This document shows positions 8,710-17,788 of a stretch of DNA of 47,640 nucleotides, piece after piece. Made by a program: the position numbers and the translations under genes. The notes under the pieces are model-generated. The model made no database searches. It was not told where the DNA came from and was given only the letters and a program-made list of their open reading frames with translations. Numbering within the stretch: position 1 is the stretch's first letter; every line of letters begins with the position of its first letter. The DNA comes from a virus, in the IMG/VR virus record IMGVR_UViG_3300044858_003465, positions 1 through 47,640 of that record, one strand, 5' to 3'.

Positions 8710-9230
8710 AACGAAATCCCTCCGCTAGATGGCAGTGGCCCGACTTGGGCCGCCGTGAGTCTACGGGTTGGCGCGGTCCCTGTGACAAAATTAAGCGGAT
8801 TGCTAAGTTTTAAGGTAACAACAGAAAATGCTTCTTCTTCTCCTGGCACGGCATCGACATAGCTAAAGGTATCGCAAGCGCAAATGGTTGAGCTTAGAAA
8901 GTTTAACTCGTTCCATGTCGGGTATCCGTTTACGCTAGATGGTGGCGTGCCGACAAGTAGCACGGTCGAAACCTTGGCAAGCAATAAATCTTCAGACGCT
9001 TGCCATAGTTTTGCGGTTGAGATAATGTTTGCTGGCGCAATTAACTCATAGTCTCCGCTTTCGTTGCCATCAGTTGACAGGTCGCCGGCAATACTGTAAG
9101 GGCTAAACTTGTACTCCAGTCCGTTAAACGTTCTATTCTCTCCGATAAAGAAAGGCTGATAGCGTAACGGCAGCGGCAGCGGAGCGCCAGTAGCGTCAAG
9201 GAACTCAATGTAATGGGTTACGTCAATCAT
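8706..9230 (-). CDS. Minor tail protein (lambda L-like)
   Basis: The product has 174 residues. It starts MIDVTHYIEFLDATGAPL and contains VVTLKLSNPLNFVTGTAPTRRL, a strand and loop pattern typical of L-type minor tail proteins that bridge the tape measure end and the tip complex. It overlaps the tape measure gene by one base and the NlpC-like gene by four. Two Cys residues (TICACDTF) are close together, but I do not see the full four-Cys metal cluster of lambda L. Confidence 0.65.
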   Translation of the reverse strand: MIDVTHYIEFLDATGAPLPLPLRYQPFFIGENRTFNGLEYKFSPYSIAGDLSTDGNESGDYELIAPANIISTAKLWQASEDLLLAKVSTVLLVGTPPSSVNGYPTWNELNFLSSTICACDTFSYVDAVPGEEEAFSVVTLKLSNPLNFVTGTAPTRRLTAAQVGPLPSSGGISF

Positions 9231-12200
9231 CAGATGTTAATTGAATCACGAAGGGCGCCATTGTTCTTCATGCCGTTAATAGTCTTGGCAAACGCTCGCC
9301 TTTCAACCATAGCATTACTTTTGCGTAGCTGATCTTCTGTAACGTAACGCTCTCCCCTTTCTTCCTTGACAGTATAGCTAATGTCAAGAGAGTCCGATTC
9401 GCCTCCACTATTGCGCAATGCTTCTGCTTTTTGCATGTCAGAACGTGGGACGACCCGGCCAGTGACGCCAGGAAAGAAGAACTCTGGCTCTTTCTCGCCT
9501 ACGATATAGCCTTCGCCGGCCTTGGTGGTTCCGCCCTTGGCCATAAAGCCGCCGAAGGTGGGGGCCGAAAACGCCGATCCGATGTTGCCGAGCGACCCGG
9601 AGAGTGCCGCGCCAAGGCTGCCGCCCAGCCCGCCAGCCCCAGCGCCGCCAAGGCCGGAGAGCAGCCCCTGAGACGCTATGGCCTGGAACAAGCCGCCCAT
9701 TTGACGCTGTAGCAGCGTGGTTAGCTGTTGTTGCGCTGAATCGGCAAAGCTGCTAGAGATAGCCCTTAGCATGTCGCGCCCTATGTCTCCAATTTCCCTA
9801 GAGCCATCGGCAATGCTTACTAGGCCATTTGTTAATGCGCCGGAGATAGCGTCAGACGTAGCAACGATATTCTTTTCAAGGTCGCCCCAAACAAGTTGCT
9901 GATTTTCGAGCAGCTTGGTTTCGTTGGCCAGGCCAGTGGCCCGGTCGATATTGCCAGAGCGCTTCATCTCTTCCTCGAAAGCCCGTGCTGGCGCTCCGAT
10001 CATCCCTGCACGCAGGCCGGCGCCAGTGAAACGGGCTTCGTTTCTGATTTCGTTAATACGCTTGCGGAACTCATTTTGCTTGCTAAGCTCTTCGGTTTGC
10101 GCTGTAAGCAAGGCTAGCTTAGTCTTTTCAGCTTCACTTGCACGCTGATAAAGCTCAGAAGCCTTAAGCAATTCGACATTGCTCGCCTGTAGCTTGCCGC
10201 GTTCCAGTGCAGCAGCTTCCGCTTTGCCGGTTGCTAGTGTTTCCTGTAACTGCAGGATGGCAGAACGAGCCCGTTCTTGATTTTGCAGCTTATTGTTAAG
10301 GTCGAGATTTATGCGGCGCTGCTTTTCTTCATTCTTGGCAACGCCAGCAGCAAGGTCAGCCCGCTTGTTGACCATTCCCGTAAGCGCGGAATCATCGCCA
10401 TACTGTTTCTTAATTTTTGCCAGTGCATTGCTGCGGTCTAGCTCAAGCTGCGTGATTCGCGCCCTGCTCTCCGCTTCAATATCAGCAACTGAAGCAGCAC
10501 TATCGCTAAGGTCAAGAATCTTTTGCCTTGCTTCAATCTGCTGCTTAAGCGTGTCCCCTTGTTGCCTGAGTTGCGGTAGTTGGCTGGCTTGCAGTATCTG
10601 CTCAATTTGACCAAGTTCAATACCTTTTTGCTTGAGCTTATTTTGCTCTTCCAGGATTTGTTGTGCTTCTTTTTCTCCGCCGGCAAGTTGTAGCCGTGCC
10701 GCTATGTTGGCAGCATTGATTGGCGCAACAGAAGGCGTAGGGCCTATGGGAACCGGGCTAAACTTGGGGCCGGGAATGTTGCTAATTTGCGTTGCGGCTT
10801 GACCTTGGATGTTACTGGCCGCTCCCGCTGGAGCCCTGATGCTCGCCAGCACGTATGCTAGGGGTTCTAAGAGTTTGCCTAATTGATCGCGTAGCTCATA
10901 GTGTAAATGGGTGTTTCTGGGGTTAGGATCTGTAGTTACAGTGGCGATTCTTTGCCCAGCCTCTACCTTTTGACCTTGCCTTACGCCTGGCGTGGTGTGG
11001 CCGTAAGTGCCTTGCATTCCATCGTCATACCTAATAACTACAGCCCCTCCAACCTTGCCGAATCCGCTTGAGTAAGACTGCGTTACCGTGCCTGCGCGAC
11101 GGGCATGGATTGGATCGCCAACATCGAGCCCAAGGTCGCGCCCAGCATGTAAACGACCGCGCCCATAGCCTACACCTTCATTTATGTTTGGCCCGCCCTT
11201 GGTGCCAGGCAGCATATTGCCAACACCTCCTACCACGCCGGTACGGGCAGACCCGCCAGGCGCAGCAGCGGTGGCACCCATATCAGGCAATGTCATTGCC
11301 TGGCGCATTAAATCAGCGGCTTCTCTTGCGCGATCTCGAACATGATCCGCAACTTTCATTTTGTAGTCTTCTACTGAGCGCACATAGGAGAGTTTACGTT
11401 GCTCAATGTCTTCTATTTCGCGTGCATTTGTGCGCTTGTAATCCTCAACATCACGATTGAGCTTCGCCATCGCAAGCTCAAGCCTGTTTCTTGACTGCTC
11501 AATATCAGCTTCGCCTTCCTTTCTGGAGCGCACTACTTCGCGCACATTTGTTAGCAGTTGCTGTTCAAAGCCAACAGCCGCCGCAAACGTTTGGCGAGCA
11601 TTCAGATCGCTACCTTCAATGCGGTTTTGTGCCCTGGCGCGATTATTTTCAATCTGCTTTTCTGCCGCTTGTTGGCGCAAGTCGAATATCTCGCGTTCCT
11701 TTTTGTAGCTATAATCAGCAATGTCTTTATTTAGCTTTGCGCCATCGCGCTGCAAGTCATACGCTTGTCGTTGCAGGCTGAACGCTTCACGGTAAGCCGA
11801 CTGTATTTGATCTGCAAGTTTACGCGATTCTTGGACTCGCGCTGTTCCGGCGGCAAATTCGTCCTGAGGTTTTGCGGCCTGCCTGTTTCCCGCCGGTCCC
11901 TTTGCCAGCGCTTCCCCCCGCTGTCGAAACTTGCTAAACGGAGACATAATGCCGCCGAATGGATTTGCCGCCGTCAATATGGCGCCGCCGATTCCCTGCC
12001 CTTTAAGCGCTGAGCCAATGCCAGGCAGTTTGCCAACGCCACGCGCTACGTTAATGGTGTCAGCCATTACGCCAGTGAAGCCAACTAGCGCGGGAAGTAA
12101 CTCAGATTGCAGTGTGCCGGCAATCGAAGACCATTGCTCCTGTAATCGCCGCTGCTCTGACTCAAGTGCGTTAAGCTGGCGCACCGATCCAGAGCCAAGA

Positions 12201-14170
12201 CGCTTTTCGACCTCCTGAAGTACCAGCGTCTGCGCGTCATAAGCACGCCCAACTGATTCGAGTTGCTGAACTTGAAACTTCAGACTATTGCTAACATGGA
12301 AGCCGCTTTTAGCAAGCGCTTCCATCGTGTCACCTGGAGTTTTAAGTGCGCTGGCGAGATCGGTAAGATTTTTTGCGGTTGTATCAATGGCCTGGCCTAC
12401 CGCTGTGCCCACAAGGCCCAGACCGAAGCCAAACGAGCCACCCAGGGCGCCGCCTAGGCCCCCGCCCAGGGCGCCGCCTGCCGACGCCCCAAAGCCTTGG
12501 CCAAACAGCGCCGGGAAGGCGCCACCGATCAGCGCGTCACCGATTGCGCTGCGTGCATCGCCCTGGAAGAAGCCCTTTTGACCCTGCTGGCGTTTCTGCT
12601 CTGCCCTGAACTGTCCGATGCCAACCGGGTTGCCAGGGCCGGCAGGGGAAGCGTATTGATTGAACATACCTGGCCGACCGCCTTGGCCGCCCATCGGAAT
12701 TGCGCCGCCCCTTTGGGTCGAGCCGCTTGCGCGACTAGGAGCACCGATCCCCAGGCTTCGCTGCCGTTTCTCTTCACGCTCCACCGCCGCGCCAAAACGC
12801 CCCAGCGAGCCAGCGGCCCGCTTAGCTTCTTCCGCTAGCTGCTTTTGCTGTGCAGCCTGCAATTCGTCGAGCCTGCTTGGCTGCCTTTGTTGGGAACCTG
12901 CAACGCGATCCCTAAGCATTTCCTTGCTTGGGAGCGCTCTGGGCATAATTCCAGAATCAATCCCGCCGCCCATCGGGATTGCGCTAACACGTCGAGCCGG
13001 CCCGCCAATACGTTGCGGAGCATTAACGCCAATCCCTAAACTCGCCTGCCGCGCCTCTTCCTGCCTTAGCTTGTCGTTAAAGCGTTTCCTTGATGCGCGA
13101 TTTATTTCTGCTTGCGCATTCTGCATATCTTGCAGCGCTACCTGCCAACTGCTGTTTACGTTTACGTTGCGACCACTGGCGCGTTGCCGCTGCCCTAGCT
13201 CCGTCGCCGCCGCATTTAGTTCTCGCGTATATCTACTAATCGACGCATTCATGCGCCGCGCCGCTTCCCGTGAGCCCGCAATATCGCCCGTATTGCTAGC
13301 GAAAATTACATCTGTCGCTTGCGAGCGAAGCCTTCTAATTCGCGCTGGGTCTGCTCCCGGCATCGCAGACAGGGCGGTGATCCTTTCCTGGCCGCGTCTA
13401 CCCGTCTCGAAGCCGGTAGACCGCCCAGCGCGGCCACGGTTTAATTCGTTCTGCTGGCGCAATAAGCCCGCCATTTCGGTGGCGATTCGCTGCATCAGTT
13501 GCAGATTTTCTCTGCCGCCAGCAGTCGCTAAGTCCCAGGCGCCACGGACATTACGGGCTTGCTGTTGCAGCTCTGGGCTTAGGCCCATACCAGCGCCGCC
13601 TCGCGCAAATTCCCGTTGCCGGCCTTGGTATAAATTGGTAAGATAATTGCCACGACTTGCGTTACCAATACCTGCCGAAGCGCTTGCCACCTGAGTGGCT
13701 GCGTCTACGCCCCTGCGCTGTATGTTTTCCTGGATATTGCTAGTACGATTGAGCGCTTTTGCGTATCTACGCTCGGCAGCGGTAACTAAGCGGCGGTTTT
13801 GCAGTTCTTCTCTTAAGGCTCGATCCGACTCCCTTACGTCACGCTGGGCAAGCCGTAGTTGAGAGTTTGCCAGTCTTCGCGCCGTAGCGTTTGGCCCGCC
13901 GGCAACAAAGCGCCCAGTATCAGGATCGCGGCGCATTGCCACGTTTCCGACAGTGCGACTAGCGCTAGAAAGATCGCGCCCTGCTTGCGCCCTGCGACCA
14001 GCGGCTCTGTTGACGTTGCGAGTGGCAGATTGCGCAATCTGGCCTACGTTAAGCTGTGCGCTTTCAAGGTTGCCGTATAGCTGGTTAGCTCTTTCAAGCG
14101 CTGCGTTAAGTTGGCGAATCTCGCCAAGACCTTGTACGCCAACACTAATTAGCCCCCGATAATCAGCCAC
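9230..14170 (-). CDS. Tape measure protein with M23 peptidase domain
   Basis: The product has 1,646 residues. It is mostly coiled coil rich in Arg, Gln and Ala. A Gly/Ala hydrophobic stretch lies near residues 535-600 and another near 1495-1560, typical of membrane-penetrating tape measures. A LytM/M23 metallopeptidase domain lies at about residues 1000-1095, with H1008-A-G-R-D1012 and H1088-L-H1090 as zinc ligands. The peptidase probably opens the cell wall during DNA entry. Start is GTG at 14170 after a GGGACGGGAA stretch that may serve as ribosome binding site. The tail chaperone genes lie directly upstream, as expected. Confidence 0.95.
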   Translation of the reverse strand: MADYRGLISVGVQGLGEIRQLNAALERANQLYGNLESAQLNVGQIAQSATRNVNRAAGRRAQAGRDLSSASRTVGNVAMRRDPDTGRFVAGGPNATARRLANSQLRLAQRDVRESDRALREELQNRRLVTAAERRYAKALNRTSNIQENIQRRGVDAATQVASASAGIGNASRGNYLTNLYQGRQREFARGGAGMGLSPELQQQARNVRGAWDLATAGGRENLQLMQRIATEMAGLLRQQNELNRGRAGRSTGFETGRRGQERITALSAMPGADPARIRRLRSQATDVIFASNTGDIAGSREAARRMNASISRYTRELNAAATELGQRQRASGRNVNVNSSWQVALQDMQNAQAEINRASRKRFNDKLRQEEARQASLGIGVNAPQRIGGPARRVSAIPMGGGIDSGIMPRALPSKEMLRDRVAGSQQRQPSRLDELQAAQQKQLAEEAKRAAGSLGRFGAAVEREEKRQRSLGIGAPSRASGSTQRGGAIPMGGQGGRPGMFNQYASPAGPGNPVGIGQFRAEQKRQQGQKGFFQGDARSAIGDALIGGAFPALFGQGFGASAGGALGGGLGGALGGSFGFGLGLVGTAVGQAIDTTAKNLTDLASALKTPGDTMEALAKSGFHVSNSLKFQVQQLESVGRAYDAQTLVLQEVEKRLGSGSVRQLNALESEQRRLQEQWSSIAGTLQSELLPALVGFTGVMADTINVARGVGKLPGIGSALKGQGIGGAILTAANPFGGIMSPFSKFRQRGEALAKGPAGNRQAAKPQDEFAAGTARVQESRKLADQIQSAYREAFSLQRQAYDLQRDGAKLNKDIADYSYKKEREIFDLRQQAAEKQIENNRARAQNRIEGSDLNARQTFAAAVGFEQQLLTNVREVVRSRKEGEADIEQSRNRLELAMAKLNRDVEDYKRTNAREIEDIEQRKLSYVRSVEDYKMKVADHVRDRAREAADLMRQAMTLPDMGATAAAPGGSARTGVVGGVGNMLPGTKGGPNINEGVGYGRGRLHAGRDLGLDVGDPIHARRAGTVTQSYSSGFGKVGGAVVIRYDDGMQGTYGHTTPGVRQGQKVEAGQRIATVTTDPNPRNTHLHYELRDQLGKLLEPLAYVLASIRAPAGAASNIQGQAATQISNIPGPKFSPVPIGPTPSVAPINAANIAARLQLAGGEKEAQQILEEQNKLKQKGIELGQIEQILQASQLPQLRQQGDTLKQQIEARQKILDLSDSAASVADIEAESRARITQLELDRSNALAKIKKQYGDDSALTGMVNKRADLAAGVAKNEEKQRRINLDLNNKLQNQERARSAILQLQETLATGKAEAAALERGKLQASNVELLKASELYQRASEAEKTKLALLTAQTEELSKQNEFRKRINEIRNEARFTGAGLRAGMIGAPARAFEEEMKRSGNIDRATGLANETKLLENQQLVWGDLEKNIVATSDAISGALTNGLVSIADGSREIGDIGRDMLRAISSSFADSAQQQLTTLLQRQMGGLFQAIASQGLLSGLGGAGAGGLGGSLGAALSGSLGNIGSAFSAPTFGGFMAKGGTTKAGEGYIVGEKEPEFFFPGVTGRVVPRSDMQKAEALRNSGGESDSLDISYTVKEERGERYVTEDQLRKSNAMVERRAFAKTINGMKNNGALRDSINI

Positions 14171-14197
14171 TTCCCGTCCCGGCGCCAGTGTCCCACC

Positions 14198-14356
14198 TTA
14201 GCGCCTCCTGGGTTGGCTGGCCTGTGGGACGGCTGGTATCTGATCGGCCAGGATTTCAAAATATGCAGCAAGCATAATTATGTCATCCTGACTTGCGTTG
14301 TCTGCGAGCTGGGAAGGTGTCATTCCCAGCTCCTTGCATAATGCAAGTCTAAGCAT
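14198..14356 (-). CDS. Downstream tail assembly chaperone frame (lambda T-like)
   Basis: This 52-codon frame starts at an ATG (14356) overlapping the stop of the upstream chaperone. It encodes GMTPSQLADNASQDDIIMLAAYFEIL, which has the look of the downstream half of G-GT tail chaperones, typically a short acidic segment with AAYFE. It lies between chaperone and tape measure genes, where the frameshifted extension is always found. A run of six A residues on the coding strand (14370-14375) in the upstream gene is a plausible slip site. The frame is +1 (equivalently -2) relative to the upstream gene. It may be made alone, as a fusion, or both. Confidence 0.65.
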   Translation of the reverse strand: MLRLALCKELGMTPSQLADNASQDDIIMLAAYFEILADQIPAVPQASQPRRR

Positions 14357-14729
14357 CAGGGCCGAATCCTTTTTTATCGCTTCCTTGATCGCTTTTGGGA
14401 TCTTCGCCCACTAGCATACCTCCATTGAAGATCAGGGCTTCCATCATGGTAGTCAAGTCTGACTTGGCATATTCCTGGCGCATTACGCCTTTATCGACAA
14501 CAGGGTCGAACATCTTTGTGCCATCTTCGTACTCAGCACGCTTAATAAGCACGCTCAAGCCATAGGCGTTGGTATTCCTGTCATTCCTAACTGCTTCTCT
14601 GATTGTTTCGTCCTCTGCATCGGTAAGGGGCCACCAATACATGTCAAACGATGCGCCAGTGGATAGCGTGATCTCCACTTTGCGACGTTGGCGAGTTGCC
14701 TTGAGCAGCTCTTTGACGTTTTTGGCCAT
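14349..14729 (-). CDS. Tail assembly chaperone (lambda G-like)
   Basis: The product has 126 residues, starting MAKNVKELLKATRQRRKV. Its place directly before the tape measure and after the tail tube gene, and its small acidic alpha/beta character, fit the G-type chaperone that coats the tape measure. It ends SDKKGFGPDA; the codons for DKK form the A-rich slip site at 14370-14375. Initiation is from an extended -10 promoter at 14753-14758, leaving a 23-base leader without Shine-Dalgarno. Confidence 0.75.
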   Translation of the reverse strand: MAKNVKELLKATRQRRKVEITLSTGASFDMYWWPLTDAEDETIREAVRNDRNTNAYGLSVLIKRAEYEDGTKMFDPVVDKGVMRQEYAKSDLTTMMEALIFNGGMLVGEDPKSDQGSDKKGFGPDA

Positions 14730-14752
14730 GGGAAGGATGTTGTAACGAGGGA

Positions 14753-14800
14753 ATCATAGCACCGGGTCAAGGCATGAAAAAGCGGGACCGAAGCCCCGCT
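14753..14800 (-). promoter_or_regulatory. Terminator-promoter module between tail tube and chaperone
   Basis: On the minus strand, an eight-pair hairpin with a UUCG tetraloop (14781-14800) is followed by TTTT, an intrinsic terminator for the tail tube gene. The extended -10 box TGC-TATGAT (hexamer at 14753-14758) follows within about 20 bases and faces the chaperone gene. I find no matching -35. Confidence 0.75.
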
Positions 14801-14820
14801 GTGTGACGATCCGCAAACGA

Positions 14821-15654
14821 TCAGAAGTCAGTCAAGCCAAAAAGGTTGGTGGGGGTGTCCGAGATTCGATAGTTAATCGAAATCTCAGTCGGGCTATCAT
14901 CTTGTGAGATAGCGCCGCTGAGGCCAAGCAGGACGATGGGGAAGCTGCATTGCAGCGAAGCAGCATCGTCAACCATGTTCGGGTTGCCAGTAGTAGCGAC
15001 GGCACTAAAGTACGCCTTCAACTGGGCACCGTTTTGATCGTTAAACATCGTACCTTGAATAATACGATTGGTGAAAGCAAGACGATCCTCAGTAAGGCGC
15101 ACAGTCAAGGTGCCATTGCCATCTGCAAAACCGGCCTGATACCTGCGGAATCGAGCAAGTTTAGGGCCAGTACCAGAGCCAGGCTTACAAGGAAGAGAGG
15201 TAATGTCAATCTCGCCCCTTGTAAGGGTAAGGTCAACAGATGGCACTTCGCACATAGCGTAAGCCGTGGCAAAGCTCATCTCGATGTGATTGCCTTCCCC
15301 TGGAGTGTTCGCGCCACCAGTGCCACCGTTACCAGTAAAAGCAAGCGCAGCGCCGCCAAGAGTGGCAGAGATAGTGCAAGACGTGGGAGTGGGGCGGGTC
15401 TTGATGTAATAAACTGTTCCATCAGTGATGGCAGCATCAAGGTTAGCGGTTCCTTTTTCCGTGAAAGTTACAGGATCACCAACACGAAAATCAGAATTAG
15501 CAGGAATATGAAGAACCGAAGTGGTAGCAGGAGCAGTGGGAGCAGGGAAATCAGTTTTGTCAAGCAGGCAAGCCAGCGTGCCGGGGGGCTTCATGGCGAT
15601 CATGCCATCTTGGCCGGTGAGAACGCTGACAGGGCCGCAGTTAGCGACGGGCAT
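14821..15654 (-). CDS. Major tail tube protein
   Basis: The product has 277 residues. It lies immediately before the tail chaperone and tape measure, the canonical position of the tail tube gene, and has its own terminator, as highly expressed structural genes often do. The sequence combines a beta-rich fold with an inserted region at about residues 45-115 (VGDPVTFTEKGTANLD...) that looks like an immunoglobulin-type or decoration insertion. The SVDLTLTRGEIDITSLPC segment matches the characteristic D/E-x-T-S loop of tube proteins. Confidence 0.8.
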   Translation of the reverse strand: MPVANCGPVSVLTGQDGMIAMKPPGTLACLLDKTDFPAPTAPATTSVLHIPANSDFRVGDPVTFTEKGTANLDAAITDGTVYYIKTRPTPTSCTISATLGGAALAFTGNGGTGGANTPGEGNHIEMSFATAYAMCEVPSVDLTLTRGEIDITSLPCKPGSGTGPKLARFRRYQAGFADGNGTLTVRLTEDRLAFTNRIIQGTMFNDQNGAQLKAYFSAVATTGNPNMVDDAASLQCSFPIVLLGLSGAISQDDSPTEISINYRISDTPTNLFGLTDF

Positions 15655-15696
15655 AGGAGGTCCGACCCGTGGCCGGTGAGTGCAGTAGCCGCCAGT

Positions 15697-16128
15697 CTAC
15701 TCCCTGTGGCGAGCCATGAAGGGCATAGAGAACCGGGTAAAGTGATGCGCCCTGTCCTGTAGCTGCGCCTGGGTCGGCCCTGTGAGCGTGCCGACGCGAG
15801 CGATGATGGATTGCCCCGGCGGCGGGATCGAGCCGTTTAGGGCCGATAGCGCGTCGATCACAGGGCCGGCAATGACCAGCCCCCGGCCAGGGCCGATGCT
15901 TTTGCGGGTGAAGATTTCGCACACCAGGGAGCCTCGAATGTGCCACGAAGCCTGGGCGCCAATGGCTTGCTCTTGCATCAAGCCAAAGTTGACTCGAACA
16001 AGACAGTATTCATCATCATCTGCAAATTCAGTAGCAAGTTGATTTTCGACATAAACCTGCACTGGACTGGCGGCATCAATCACAACGCGCTCATAGATGC
16101 CACGAATTTGCTGAAAGGGGACTGTCAT
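15697..16128 (-). CDS. Tail terminator / completion protein
   Basis: The product has 143 residues, in a gene overlapping the neck protein gene by four bases and followed by the tail tube gene. Its compact alpha/beta character (YVENQLATEF, VRVNFGLMQEQ, then SLVCEIFTRK) and position fit the tail terminator family (lambda U-like; also DUF4128-type proteins) that caps the tube and joins head. The function rests mainly on position. Confidence 0.6.
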   Translation of the reverse strand: MTVPFQQIRGIYERVVIDAASPVQVYVENQLATEFADDDEYCLVRVNFGLMQEQAIGAQASWHIRGSLVCEIFTRKSIGPGRGLVIAGPVIDALSALNGSIPPPGQSIIARVGTLTGPTQAQLQDRAHHFTRFSMPFMARHRE

Positions 16129-16748
16129 CTTTTGTTTACAGGAATAAGGAAGCCGGCTTTTGCGCCCTTTTTAATAGCAGCCTTGAACTTGCCGCCTCCC
16201 ATATAGTTATCGTACCAGTCTTTCTCTGCCGTTGACATTGCTGGCCGCTTGCCTCGTTCCAGTATTTCTTCTGTTGACATTTTCTTAACATCGCCCCGAT
16301 ACTTGCCAACCCTTCTGCCTATTACAACTGGCGCTTTAATTGGATCTTCTTGTTGCCGTATAAACTTGCCAGGGATAAGATCCATTGCCTCTTGCGCGTA
16401 GGGGGAAGAGTTGCCGATAAGCAGCTCAATTTTGCTTCCGCTTGCTGGCAGGGAAGATGTAAACTGGCCCTTTGCGTTACGGCCTTGGGTCTTAAGCAAG
16501 GGGATGTTAAAAAGATTGTACTTACCATCTTTGCCGCCTGGCCTTGCGCCTCTTTTGCCATCGGCAGTTTCAACATACCAGCTATCCCTGAAGTCACCGC
16601 CCCAAGCTGGGCCAATAGCAGCAAGATCGTTTACTACTTCCTTGGCGGCATTACGCAATGCAGTAAATGCAGCGTCCCTAATCTCGTCAGACATTTTCTC
16701 AAGACCGAAGCCTTTGCCTTTCTTCGCTGGTTTACGCCGTCTCGCCAT
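16125..16748 (-). CDS. Neck protein, HK97 gp10-like
   Basis: The product has 207 residues with a basic N-terminus (MARRRKPAKKGKG), an N-terminal helix pair, and then WGGDFRDSWYVE, the G(D/S)-x-R-x-S-W pattern typical of HK97 gp10-type tail completion proteins. It sits between the head closure gene and the tail terminator gene with short overlaps to each. It is longer than the usual 120-150 residues owing to an insertion and a basic C-terminal extension. Confidence 0.65.
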   Translation of the reverse strand: MARRRKPAKKGKGFGLEKMSDEIRDAAFTALRNAAKEVVNDLAAIGPAWGGDFRDSWYVETADGKRGARPGGKDGKYNLFNIPLLKTQGRNAKGQFTSSLPASGSKIELLIGNSSPYAQEAMDLIPGKFIRQQEDPIKAPVVIGRRVGKYRGDVKKMSTEEILERGKRPAMSTAEKDWYDNYMGGGKFKAAIKKGAKAGFLIPVNKR

Positions 16749-17230
16749 TATTCTGCCCTCGCTGTAATCTTGCTTGCGTACATAGCAAAGGTTGGCCTTT
16801 CGTCTTCAGAGCCTTGTATGACAATGGCTTTGCCGCCCAGTGTAGTAATCATTTTACCGTCTAGCGTCGTCAGGTAAATTGGTCCAACAATAACGCCGTC
16901 AATACCACTACCATAGCTTTCGACTTCTGTTACCTTCCACTTGCGCCCCAAGTATTCGAGTCTGTCATTGGAACTGATAGGCCAAGGCACCGTGTCATGG
17001 TCAACCCATACGCTGACTTCGTTGCCTTGCTCGACTCCGTTGCGTTCTGACTTTTTAGAGCGCGTTACAGCACCGGCAGCATTAAATCTTGCTTCAGTAA
17101 TTGCAACCGTTCCTAGCGTTTCATTGTAAACGCCAGAAGTTACTTTGATGTAGGTAAGCGACTGGGATCTGTACTTATCTATCATCCGTTTTGACAACGG
17201 CTTTGCCCAGGCATCTTGCGGAGCGTTCAT
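16748..17230 (-). CDS. Head closure / head-tail connector protein
   Basis: The product has 160 residues and the gene lies between the adaptor and gp10-like genes. It has a helix-rich N-terminus followed by beta strands around RLEYLGRKWKVTEVESYG, a pattern common in head-closure (stopper) proteins where a Y-x-G-x-x-W/Y-x-V strand follows an N-D-R-x-x loop. It ends one base before the gp10-like start. I infer the role from order and strand pattern. Confidence 0.6.
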   Translation of the reverse strand: MNAPQDAWAKPLSKRMIDKYRSQSLTYIKVTSGVYNETLGTVAITEARFNAAGAVTRSKKSERNGVEQGNEVSVWVDHDTVPWPISSNDRLEYLGRKWKVTEVESYGSGIDGVIVGPIYLTTLDGKMITTLGGKAIVIQGSEDERPTFAMYASKITARAE

Positions 17231-17788
17231 TTAGCCTCGCACAATGCGAACAGAGCTTTCGTTCTGCCGGTCAACCCAGCAGCCGATTAAGTCCAGTAGC
17301 CACGGGTAAAGCCGTAGCACGGTGGGCGAATAACTGCCAACACGCTTGTCCTTCGGCAGCACCTGTGCCATGGTGGTAGGGGCAAAGTATTCTTGCTCGA
17401 ATACGTCGAACTTCTCTCGCTTAACAACTGGTGCCGGCAACTGGCTCGAAGCGCCAATAACTGCGGTACTGTTGTTAAAAAGCACCAGCGCAAGTTCTGA
17501 AGCGGCGGCAAGATAGCCTGCTGTTAAGCTGTTGCCGCAACAAGTCGCCTCATCAGTACACCAGCGTAATGTACGCAGCGCAGTCTGAGCAGAGTTAAGA
17601 GCCTGCGCCTTTTGCGTTGCGTTGAGCGCGGTCCAGGCAGCCGCCTTGAGAGTGGCCCCCATGTAGGTATCGGCCTGTTCCACCGTGACCAGCGCCGGGG
17701 GCGTGCAGTTGCAGGGACGCTCGCCATTGGCGCTGGAGTAGTAATAGGGATCGGCCAGGCGATGCCAGGGCCACCAGGAAGCGTTCAC
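17231..17788 (-). CDS. Head-tail adaptor protein (DnaT-like fold annotation)
   Basis: The product has 185 residues from a GTG at 17788 that overlaps the upstream stop as GTGA; longer upstream frames would start inside the previous gene. The segment LVTVEQADTYMGATLKAAAW followed by LNATQKAQALNSAQTALRTL is typical of the phage adaptor family often labelled DnaT-like: an N-terminal helix, W-x-A and then a helical bundle. It probably binds the portal to extend the connector. Confidence 0.65.
   Translation of the reverse strand: MNASWWPWHRLADPYYYSSANGERPCNCTPPALVTVEQADTYMGATLKAAAWTALNATQKAQALNSAQTALRTLRWCTDEATCCGNSLTAGYLAAASELALVLFNNSTAVIGASSQLPAPVVKREKFDVFEQEYFAPTTMAQVLPKDKRVGSYSPTVLRLYPWLLDLIGCWVDRQNESSVRIVRG

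Noticed and set aside
12660-13646. A 328-codon plus-strand frame
   Set aside because: It is antisense to the tape measure gene, with Cys/Arg/Pro-rich composition typical of a shadow frame.
14950-15762. A 270-codon plus-strand frame
   Set aside because: It is antisense to the tail tube gene, with low-complexity Ser/Arg composition.
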